DNA of 5,193 nt, taken from contig CAYWNA010000443.1 in assembly GCA_964459305.1 (NCBI GenBank), positions 1-5,193 of the forward strand. The letters are read 5' to 3'. The notes under the pieces are model-generated. The model was not told the DNA's origin and ran no database searches. It saw nothing but the letters and a program-made list of their open reading frames with translations. Within the stretch, counting starts at the first letter, position 1. Each line of letters begins with the position of its first letter. Shown here one piece after another: positions 1-5,193 of this stretch. This DNA comes from CAYWNA01 sp964459305 (GTDB taxonomy: Bacteria; Planctomycetota; Planctomycetia; Pirellulales; Pirellulaceae). The position numbers and the translations under genes are program-made.

Positions 1-2232
1 CCCGCTGCGCGTTCCGAATAGGCAACGTCCGCCCGACAGGGTCGGCGGAGAATCGATCCGGCCGTCCGCGACGAACGTCCAGACCGATTTGCCATCCACG
101 GCCGACAGGGCGTGGAGCGTATGGCGATCCGTCTCGGCAACAAACACGAGGCCGCCCGCGGTGACTGGCGCAGTGATCGGCGACGAGAGCTTCGTTGTCC
201 ACACGGCTTCGGGCTTGCACGGCGCTGGCAGGTCCTGAAAGCCGCTTCGACGCGCGTCGCGGCGGTAAGTCGGCCAGTCGTTGGGATTTTCGATTGCCGA
301 TTTTCGATTGCCGATTTGTTCGTATGCGGGGCCCTTTTCCAGTGGCGAGGGGCCTTCTCCAGCCGAGGATTGTGGCGAGAGGGCGTTCAGTCCGATCAGC
401 AACTCTTCGGGTTGGCATGCGCAGGAATGCTGCGGCACGTACACAAGCCCGTTGGCAGGCATGGCGCCGTACTGGCATGATCCGCGGTACCACGAGTCGC
501 CTTTGACGGAGCCGCTTACCGGATCGATGTACTGAATGCCGCCGCGTCCCACCATCAGCCATCGAAGGGTCGCCTTGTTCCGGTAGCAACGATGATGCCC
601 CCAGGCTTTTTGCGGAGGTATCGTCGCCGTGATCTCGCCCGTTTTCAGGTCGCGGCCTTGGGTGAAGCCCGGGTCGCCGCCGCCGCGCAAGTTGCCAACC
701 CACACCACACCGCCGATCACGAAAACGTCGCCCGGCGTGTTGTAATTCTCGGAGTAGGCCGCGCGCCACAGCTCTTTCCCGTCGTCGAGAGAGTACGTGA
801 CCAACTCGCCGTCCTGCCGATCGTCACGACCTCCGCTGGAAACGATCCACTCGCTGCGCTTATCCGGCGGAGATTTACCCACGTTGTCGCTTGCCGCGCG
901 GTCGAGGATCAGCACAACGCCGTCGTGCATCACGAGCGTAGGTGTGGACCAGGAGAAGCGACTCCTTGCCACCGGGCGCTCGTTGCGCCACAGTTCCTTC
1001 CCCTCGCTCGCGTCCAGGCAGATGACGTGCGAGACGGTTTGAAGGCAGACTTTGCCGTCGTCGACGGCCATGGTCGTGGGTAGGATCTCGCCGGATTCCT
1101 TGAATTCCTGCTTCCAGAGCAACTCGCCAGAGTCAGTCTTTGCTGCAACGACCCGCTGGGCGCCGTAGATGGGATACGCTTTGCGCTGAAGACGCTGCCA
1201 GATCGTCAGCTTCGGATCGGTGCGGAGGAATTCCTGGTTGATCGACTCACTGCGCTGGTTGTGTTGGGCCATCGTCATGTCGTCGGCCAGCACGAAAAGC
1301 GTTCCGCCGGCCAGCAGCAGTTCACGAGCGCCCTCCGTGTTGGCAACGGTTGAGAGTTCCTCGCCGGTCGCGGCATCCAAAACCGAAACCGGCTCTCCGT
1401 AATCCAAGGCGACGTACACCCGATCACCCGTTGCCACCAACCGCCGTCCGATCTCCGGCGGCCCGCTACGAAAACCACGAAGATGAGCTTCCCAGTTCGT
1501 AATCGGGCGATCCCACAGCAACACGCCGCTGAACGCGTCCCTGGCCACCAGCTTCCACTTTGGCGGCAGATAGACCGAACTGATGGGGCCTTCGTCGATG
1601 ATATAGAAGACCCGCCCGCCGGCCGTGACCATGGCACTCATGCTGGAAAAATGCTCGTGGCTCCTGGCGTACTCGGGCCCGCAGGTCCAACGCAGGCCTC
1701 GTGGCGGTTCGACCACCGTGTCACTGGAGACGGCGTTGTTCGAAGCGTCGTGCAGGAAGTGGGTCCACCCGTCGATTTCGGCCGGCCGCGGCTTTCGAAA
1801 GAAGGCGTCAGGTTTCAGGTTTCGGGTTTCAGGATCCAGTTGCACGGCCACGCCATCCGGCGCCAGCACGCGGGCGATTTCTTCATTTGGCACCTGAGAC
1901 TCGCCACTTGCCACCACCAGGTTCACCAAGCTGTCTACAAACGGCAGTTGTGATCCATCCCATTGGGCTGCGGTCACCGAACCGTAGATTCCCTTTTCCA
2001 GCAGGTAGGTTCTCGCGGCCTTGACCTTTTGCGGATCGCGATCCAGACCGTGGACCAAGTACGAATCGTTGGCCCGCAACTCCGCCACCATCGCCGGGCT
2101 GTCGCAGCCGACCACAACCACCAGTCCTCCTTGCACGCTCGAAGCATCCAGGATCTGCTTGGCATCCTGGGCCATCGTCTCCGAGGAAGATGTCGCCAGC
2201 AATCCAATCGCAATGAATGTATTTATCTTCAT
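1..2232 (-). CDS. PQQ-like beta-propeller repeat protein with N-terminal methyltransferase-like domain (3' end beyond window)
   Basis: The frame is open for 744 codons from ATG at 2230-2232 to base 1 with no stop, so the C-terminus is outside the window. Residues 1-22 look like a weak Sec signal (short basic start, apolar INTFIAIGLL, possible cut after MAQ). Residues 35-131 resemble a class I methyltransferase Rossmann fold (VVVVGC, then HGLDRDP, WDG, LVNLVVAS, RVLAPDGV), but motif I lacks the usual GxGxG, so activity is doubtful. From about 155 onward propeller blades are marked by D-x-x-x-G-x-x-x-W style turns at 232-240, 286-293, 407-415, 483-489 and 713-718. The segment with C586, C604 and C606 and the motif NDWPTYRRDARRSG (651-664) resemble planctomycete quinoprotein-like/BamB-like proteins. 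A periplasmic or surface role is inferred; the substrate is unknown. No Shine-Dalgarno is visible; an alternative in-frame ATG lies at 2239-2241 (MTDMKIN). Confidence 0.9.
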   Translation of the reverse strand, partial: MKINTFIAIGLLATSSSETMAQDAKQILDASSVQGGLVVVVGCDSPAMVAELRANDSYLVHGLDRDPQKVKAARTYLLEKGIYGSVTAAQWDGSQLPFVDSLVNLVVASGESQVPNEEIARVLAPDGVAVQLDPETRNLKPDAFFRKPRPAEIDGWTHFLHDASNNAVSSDTVVEPPRGLRWTCGPEYARSHEHFSSMSAMVTAGGRVFYIIDEGPISSVYLPPKWKLVARDAFSGVLLWDRPITNWEAHLRGFRSGPPEIGRRLVATGDRVYVALDYGEPVSVLDAATGEELSTVANTEGARELLLAGGTLFVLADDMTMAQHNQRSESINQEFLRTDPKLTIWQRLQRKAYPIYGAQRVVAAKTDSGELLWKQEFKESGEILPTTMAVDDGKVCLQTVSHVICLDASEGKELWRNERPVARSRFSWSTPTLVMHDGVVLILDRAASDNVGKSPPDKRSEWIVSSGGRDDRQDGELVTYSLDDGKELWRAAYSENYNTPGDVFVIGGVVWVGNLRGGGDPGFTQGRDLKTGEITATIPPQKAWGHHRCYRNKATLRWLMVGRGGIQYIDPVSGSVKGDSWYRGSCQYGAMPANGLVYVPQHSCACQPEELLIGLNALSPQSSAGEGPSPLEKGPAYEQIGNRKSAIENPNDWPTYRRDARRSGFQDLPAPCKPEAVWTTKLSSPITAPVTAGGLVFVAETDRHTLHALSAVDGKSVWTFVADGRIDSPPTLSGGRCLFGTRSG
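285..317. repeat. 14-base (2 x 7) tandem repeat inside the propeller gene
   Basis: GATTTTCGATTGCC occurs at 285-298 and again exactly at 299-312, followed by GATTT. Each 14-mer is two related heptamers, GATTTTC and GATTGCC. In the gene it is translated as IGNRKSAIEN (residues 640-649), a linker just before the NDWPTYRRDARRSG motif that opens the next propeller part. Confidence 0.85.
1809..1833. repeat. Heptanucleotide tandem repeat inside the propeller gene (CAGGTTT type)
   Basis: Plus-strand units are CAGGTTT (1809-1815), CAGGTTT (1816-1822), CGGGTTT (1823-1829) and partial CAGG (1830-1833). It is translated in the gene as DPETRNLKP (residues 133-141), directly after the methyltransferase-like domain, where a flexible linker is expected. 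Confidence 0.8.
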
Positions 2233-2233
2233 G

Positions 2234-2389
2234 TCAGTCATGCGTAGCCGCGATGTGATAGAGATGGGTGTGAGACAGCAGGATGATGGCGTTGCCGGCC
2301 ACGGCGGGCGAAGCGATGAAGCTCGCGTCGAACGGATTCATTGCCTTGAGTTTCTCCGCTTTCAGCTTTTCCGGCAAGGATCCATCTGG
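2234..2389 (-). pseudogene. Orphan C-terminal fragment of a PQQ-like beta-propeller protein
   Basis: About 51 codons ending in TGA at 2234-2236 read PDGSLPEKLKAEKLKAMN, then PFDASFIASPAVAGNAI, then ILLSHTHLYHIAATHD. The pattern of ASPAVAG followed by an apolar strand and H-LY-HI is what I recognise as the last blade and end of planctomycete PQQ-like propeller proteins. Upstream the frame loses resemblance and runs into the 3' end of the preceding gene in another frame; the nearest upstream start is a GTG at 2464 within that gene. No signal peptide or ribosome binding site precedes it. The stop is one base from the ATG of the intact propeller gene (TGA-C-ATG), so it probably is the remaining 3' tail of a deleted tandem paralogue. 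A short real gene starting at 2464 is possible but less likely. Confidence 0.6.
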
Positions 2390-2433
2390 AACGGAGGAAG
2401 AAACGATACAAACGGATACAGAGTCTATCGTGG

Positions 2434-3231
2434 CTATTTGCCTTTGCCCGTGTGTTGTTGCCACTTTCCGAGGACTTCCTGGTAGTGGAATTCGTCGCCC
2501 ATGATCTTCGAGAGCTTGACCTGTTGATCTTTCTCCAACCGCGAAAATAGCTTTCGCATCGCCTGCGCGTGCAATCTCGCGATTTCGCGGGCCAATTCTT
2601 CGCCGATCTCATTCGCGAACTCTCGCAGCTCTTTCTTCTGCTCATCGGAAATGCCCAGTTCGCTGGCCAAGGGATCGTTCGTCAACACGTTGACGGCCCC
2701 TAACCTCCGCATCAGCACGTGGTATCGCAACTGCTTCAAACGCTCGAACTGAAACGGTAGCACGGATTTCTCGGTGGCCTCCTCTGCCTGGGCACGGATT
2801 TTGCCGATCTTCTCTCGGAGCTCAAGCGGATCGGCATTAGCCTTAGCGGTCAGCAGACTCCGGATCTGCTCATTCATCGAACGGACGATCTTGCTGCGTC
2901 TTTCTTGGAAATCCTCGTATTGTTCGTCAACCATTTCGATCTCGTGACGAACCGACGGGTTTCGCAGAATGGACATCACATCGGGCATTTTGGTGCGCGG
3001 CGATTTGACCATCGACGAGCCTGACGCCTCTCCTTCGGTGGCTTTCAATGCCCAGTAAAGCTCCGGCAGCATCTTGTTGATCTCCGGATCATCCAACCGT
3101 TTCAGATTTCCCAACAGCAGTTTCGTCTCATCGATGGTTTTGCCGCCATCTGGCGTGTTCTTGTCTTGACCGGCAGCCGGAAGTCCGATCGCGGCAGCTA
3201 ACAGCAGGCTGAGCATTGATTTGGATGGCAT
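2434..3231 (-). CDS. Putative exported helical protein, LTxxQ/Spy-like, 265 aa
   Basis: This is a complete gene with ATG at 3229-3231 and TAG at 2434-2436. Residues 1-21 form a Sec signal (K4, apolar MLSLLLAAAIGL, then PAAG), with likely cleavage before QDKN. The mature part is charged and predicted mostly alpha-helical, with long amphipathic stretches at about 97-155 and 196-245. The segment LGISDEQKKELREFANEIG (192-210) followed by RLEKDQQVKLSKIMGDEF (231-248) resembles the paired helical LTxxQ-type repeats of Spy/CpxP-like periplasmic proteins, a pattern common in small planctomycete exported proteins. That assignment rests on pattern only and no enzyme motif is seen. The start is supported by AAAGGAG six bases upstream. 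It may be co-transcribed with the downstream propeller gene. Confidence 0.88.
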   Translation of the reverse strand: MPSKSMLSLLLAAAIGLPAAGQDKNTPDGGKTIDETKLLLGNLKRLDDPEINKMLPELYWALKATEGEASGSSMVKSPRTKMPDVMSILRNPSVRHEIEMVDEQYEDFQERRSKIVRSMNEQIRSLLTAKANADPLELREKIGKIRAQAEEATEKSVLPFQFERLKQLRYHVLMRRLGAVNVLTNDPLASELGISDEQKKELREFANEIGEELAREIARLHAQAMRKLFSRLEKDQQVKLSKIMGDEFHYQEVLGKWQQHTGKGK

Positions 3232-3583
3232 GAAATACTCCTTTGGGACAAGTGCTCAATGTGCAAGATGAAGCAACCACGATAAACACGAAGACGCGCA
3301 AAGGGAAGACATCTCTCGTAAGCAAGGAATAATTCGATCTGGCGCGAACCGGCTCATTCCGCTGAGGCCCTGTTCGCCGTCCAGATGAGCGTTGGCATCA
3401 CAGCACGCACAATCACGAGCTGTCCGGCATCAAACGTCGCCATCTAATCGTGTGAGATTATGTCGTTTGTATGTATGATGGTCCTTGTCTGACCGTGTGT
3501 TACCGTCGTTCGAGCGATTCCTGTCGTAGCTGAGCTCGCGAGACCGTGGCCGAATAGGTTCGCCCACGGTCTGGCAACCGTAG
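3232..3583. other. Non-coding spacer between oxidoreductase and exported-protein genes
   Basis: No credible gene is seen on either strand in this stretch of about 350 bases. It holds the Shine-Dalgarno of the downstream gene (3238-3244), a stretch resembling degenerate dispersed planctomycete intergenic repeats (about 3275-3304, AACCACGATAAACACGAAGA), a weak inverted repeat (CAAACG 3431-3436 with CGTTTG 3464-3469, inner TAATC 3445-3449 with GATTA 3456-3460) and a strong inverted repeat next to the oxidoreductase stop codon. A CATAAT hexamer on the minus strand (3457-3462) could be a -10 box, but I find no matching -35, so I do not call a promoter. Confidence 0.7.
3238..3244 (-). promoter_or_regulatory. 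Shine-Dalgarno for the 265-aa exported protein
   Basis: AAAGGAG on the minus strand lies six bases before the ATG at 3231. It is the best ribosome binding site in the window and fixes this start; the other two starts visible here have no comparable site. Confidence 0.8.
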
Positions 3584-3587
3584 CTAC
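3526..3587 (-). repeat. Inverted repeat/hairpin at the 3' end of the oxidoreductase gene
   Basis: Nested complementary arms are present. GTAGCT (3526-3531) pairs with AGCTAC (3582-3587), AGACCGTGG (3541-3549) pairs with CCACGGTCT (3564-3572), and after one C-C mismatch CGAA (3551-3554) pairs with TTCG (3559-3562) around the tetraloop TAGG. A partly mismatched stretch of nine bases per arm lies between the outer and middle stems. The oxidoreductase stop TAG (3584-3586) lies inside the outer arm. No T-run follows on either strand, so it is not a textbook intrinsic terminator; a REP-like element that also protects or ends the transcript is more likely. Confidence 0.75.
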
Positions 3588-4978
3588 AGTGTCCATCCCT
3601 CTCGATACCTGCGCCGGATGAATCGCTCCGCGTCAGGGCAATTCGTGGCCTTCAGGTTCTCCGGATCCCACTGGAGTTTCTCGCCGGTACGATAGGCAAC
3701 ATTGCCCAACAACACGGTCTCGCTCAGTGGTCCGGAATAGTCGAAATTGGTTGTTGTTGGTTTGCCCGTCTTGCATGCCACCAGCCATTCGTTGGCGTGA
3801 CCGATGCTGCGCGGGATGGTCCGGGCGGGCAGTTCGAAATCAGCGAACTTTTCTTTTGGGTGCAACTCGAACCGTGGCGGAATTACTTCGATTTCCGTAA
3901 TCAGCATACCATCGCTGCCGACGAAAAGGACGGCGATGGGCCAGTCGGGCAGATTCGCCTCTTTCCATATTTCCGGTCGCTTACCGCCGTGGTGCCACGT
4001 CATGCTCACCGGCGGCAGATCGCCCCGAGCGGGGAACGTCCAACGTGCAATCATCCAATGCGGCGTGCCTTCCGGATTCACGGGAGGCCCTTCTGCCTCG
4101 ACCGACGTCGGGTGTTTCAAGTCCAGTGCCCAGAACGGCAGATCGAGGACATGGATGCCGATGTCGCCGAGCCGTCCGTTGCCGAAGTCCCAGAAATCAC
4201 GCCAGGAAAGAGGATGATATGCCGGGTGGTAAGGGCGATAGGGCGCCGGCCCCAGCCAGAGGCCCCAATTCAAATGCTTCGGAACCGGGGGTGTCTGTTT
4301 CGGTCGATCGCGGTTGCCCCAGTTCTGATCGCACCAGGCATGGACTTCTCTCACTTCGCCTATCGCGCCGGCCTGGATTAACTCGACAACGCGACGGAAA
4401 GTCTCGCTGCTGTGGTTTCCGATCCCCATCTGCGTGGCCACTCCGTTCTGCCGGGCCACTTCGGATGCGACGCGTACCTCGTGGACATTTTGACCGAGAG
4501 GCTTTTCGCAATAGATGTGCTTGCCCATTCGCATCGCCGTCACACTGGCCGGGATATGGGTATGGTCGGGCGTCGCCACCACTGCCGCATCGATGTTCTT
4601 CTCTTCCCAGTCGAACAGCTTGCGGAAATCATTGTATCTCCTGGCCTTGGGAAACCTCTTGAAGCCCGCATCGTTGGTGTCAGTAATCTCTGGATGGTTG
4701 TGACTGACAGTCTCATGGGCTCGTTTCTCGTCGACATCGCAAACTGCAACGACATTGACACTGCCCAGATGTCCTTGCAGCCCTCTCGAATAGGACACGA
4801 CTTCGTTGATGAGAAAAGCCCCGTGCCCCCCAGCGCCGATGAGTGCCAGGTTGAGCGTTTCACTAGGCGCCGCGTAGCCGCCGCCTCCGAGCACACGCCG
4901 TGGGACAATCGTAAACGCAGTCGCCGCGGTGGCCGCACCGACGAACTCACGTCTTGTGATTCTTGATTCGTGGTTCAT
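3584..4978 (-). CDS. Gfo/Idh/MocA family oxidoreductase with Tat signal, 464 aa
   Basis: This complete gene encodes a predicted NAD(P)-dependent dehydrogenase of the Gfo/Idh/MocA family. Residues 1-31 are a twin-arginine signal (TRREFVGA at 8-15, then an apolar stretch to about 25), pointing to export in folded form with cofactor bound. The Rossmann domain begins at LNLALIGAGGHG (42-53), with VCDVDEKRA at 79-87 and VVATPDHTHIPA at 133-144. The family motif EKP is at 158-160 (K159 the usual catalytic lysine), and D272/H276 in GRLGDIGIHVLDL match the second conserved active-site motif. The C-terminal half is the alpha/beta substrate-binding domain, ending in the typical LSETVLLGNVAYRTGEKLQW (418-437). 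Length is normal for exported planctomycete members. The substrate, probably a sugar or cyclitol derivative, cannot be named. The ATG overlaps the TGA of the preceding open frame (ATGA, 4975-4978); upstream AAAGAG abuts the start, so initiation may depend on coupling. Confidence 0.95.
   Translation of the reverse strand: MNHESRITRREFVGAATAATAFTIVPRRVLGGGGYAAPSETLNLALIGAGGHGAFLINEVVSYSRGLQGHLGSVNVVAVCDVDEKRAHETVSHNHPEITDTNDAGFKRFPKARRYNDFRKLFDWEEKNIDAAVVATPDHTHIPASVTAMRMGKHIYCEKPLGQNVHEVRVASEVARQNGVATQMGIGNHSSETFRRVVELIQAGAIGEVREVHAWCDQNWGNRDRPKQTPPVPKHLNWGLWLGPAPYRPYHPAYHPLSWRDFWDFGNGRLGDIGIHVLDLPFWALDLKHPTSVEAEGPPVNPEGTPHWMIARWTFPARGDLPPVSMTWHHGGKRPEIWKEANLPDWPIAVLFVGSDGMLITEIEVIPPRFELHPKEKFADFELPARTIPRSIGHANEWLVACKTGKPTTTNFDYSGPLSETVLLGNVAYRTGEKLQWDPENLKATNCPDAERFIRRRYREGWTL
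4956..4976 (-). repeat. Degenerate heptanucleotide repeat, three units, at the oxidoreductase start
   Basis: Plus-strand units are GTGATTC (4956-4962), TTGATTC (4963-4969) and GTGGTTC (4970-4976). They cover the ATG boundary and encode the NHESRIT part of the Tat signal N-region. Each unit differs from the consensus by at most one base or two. Confidence 0.5.
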
Positions 4979-5091
4979 CTCTTTCTTGCCTTGGTGCTTT
5001 CGGGTCTGCCTTCCTGTATTTCGTTCTCAATCACGTACGCCATGATCTTCACGAAGGATATGCCGCGATTTGGCATATCGGGATCGAGTCG
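4975..5091 (-). pseudogene. In-frame continuation of the upstream gene past an amber codon
   Basis: Thirty-eight sense codons follow TAG and end with TGA at 4975-4977. They include DPDMPNRGISFVKIMAYVIE, which looks like a conserved C-terminal segment rather than random spacer. The terminal TGA forms an ATGA junction with the next gene, the arrangement expected if this was the original 3' end. Read as the severed tail of the upstream gene, or as a readthrough extension. Confidence 0.55.
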
Positions 5092-5193
5092 CTATTTCTC
5101 CGCCCATAGCTGGCCGATCTTCGCCCGCTGCTGAGGATTCAACTTGGCCATGCGACGATCGACATAGTCTTGGTGTGCGTTGCCCGGCGTGTA
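5092..5193 (-). CDS. C-terminal part of an unidentified protein, ending at an amber codon (5' end beyond window)
   Basis: Thirty-three codons precede TAG at 5092-5094; the peptide reads YTPGNAHQDYVDRRMAKL and then NPQQRAKIGQLWAEK. The frame continues after the amber as RLDPDMPNRGISFVKIMAYV and on to TGA at 4975-4977, four bases overlapping the oxidoreductase start. The text on both sides has similar codon use and reads as one domain. I recall planctomycete proteins with a Gln or similar residue where the amber stands and a following MPN-G-SFVKI segment, but cannot name the family. The gene is therefore either truncated by a CAG-to-TAG change, or genuinely ends here. Its function cannot be judged from this fragment. 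Confidence 0.7.
   Translation of the reverse strand, partial: YTPGNAHQDYVDRRMAKLNPQQRAKIGQLWAEK

Noticed and set aside
592..1083. 163-codon open frame on the plus strand
   Set aside because: It is antisense to the propeller gene, arises from high GC content, and its product shows no recognisable domain or signal.
1899..1915. ACTCGCC/ACTTGCC as another heptamer repeat
   Set aside because: Only about 2.4 units with mismatches, and the encoded VVASGE fits the methyltransferase-like fold, so chance is adequate.
2238..2645. 135-codon minus-strand frame overlapping the 265-aa gene
   Set aside because: Arg/Ser-rich shadow in another frame of a gene with a clear signal peptide and Shine-Dalgarno.
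3457..3462. CATAAT as a minus-strand -10 box
   Set aside because: No -35-like hexamer at 16-18 bases upstream, and the distance to the next gene is more than 200 bases; too weak to call.
3431..3469. Inverted repeat CAAACG/CGTTTG with inner TAATC/GATTA
   Set aside because: Short stems with an asymmetric internal loop of 8 and 3 bases; compatible with chance.
3526..3587. Rho-independent terminator
   Set aside because: The stem is good but there is no T-run after it on the transcribed strand, so it is listed as an inverted repeat only.
4045..4662. 205-codon plus-strand frame, with a 184-codon one at 4412-4966
   Set aside because: Both lie opposite the well-supported oxidoreductase; the products are Arg/Pro/Ser-rich or lack domain character, as expected of shadow frames.
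5092..5094. Genome-wide reassignment of TAG to an amino acid
   Set aside because: The 464-aa and 265-aa genes also end in TAG, and reading past the first enters the hairpin with no protein-like sequence, so TAG acts as a stop here.

Overview
The window looks like a chromosomal segment of a planctomycete (Planctomycetota, probably Pirellulales-like). The evidence is a Tat-exported Gfo/Idh/MocA oxidoreductase, a secreted quinoprotein-like beta-propeller with an N-terminal methyltransferase-like domain, a secreted helical protein of LTxxQ/Spy-like appearance, and short heptanucleotide repeats scattered through genes and spacers. The taxonomic call is inferred from family resemblance, not from a marker gene.

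Everything convincingly coding lies on the minus strand, so transcription runs from high to low coordinates. The order is: (1) the last 33 codons of an unidentified gene ending at an amber codon (5092-5094), whose frame stays open and protein-like for 38 more codons to a TGA that overlaps the next start; (2) a complete 464-residue Gfo/Idh/MocA oxidoreductase with a twin-arginine signal (3584-4978); (3) a roughly 350-base spacer containing a strong inverted repeat that overlaps the oxidoreductase stop codon; (4) a complete 265-residue putatively exported helical protein with a good Shine-Dalgarno (2434-3231); (5) a roughly 50-codon orphan piece that reads like the C-terminus of a PQQ-type beta-propeller protein (2234-2389); (6) a large PQQ-like beta-propeller protein that starts at 2232 and stays open for 744 codons to the window edge, so its C-terminus is missing.

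The proteins appear to be an extracytoplasmic set: one predicted Tat substrate and two predicted Sec substrates. A shared pathway is not demonstrated. In this phylum such oxidoreductases and propeller proteins are strongly expanded and mostly uncharacterised, with roles in periplasmic sugar or cyclitol metabolism often presumed.

The most interesting points are the in-frame amber codon upstream of the oxidoreductase, the orphan propeller tail abutting a second propeller gene with a TGA-C-ATG junction, and heptanucleotide repeats that lie inside coding frames and are translated into protein linkers or the signal-peptide N-region. No tRNA, rRNA, CRISPR array, insertion sequence or phage gene was seen.
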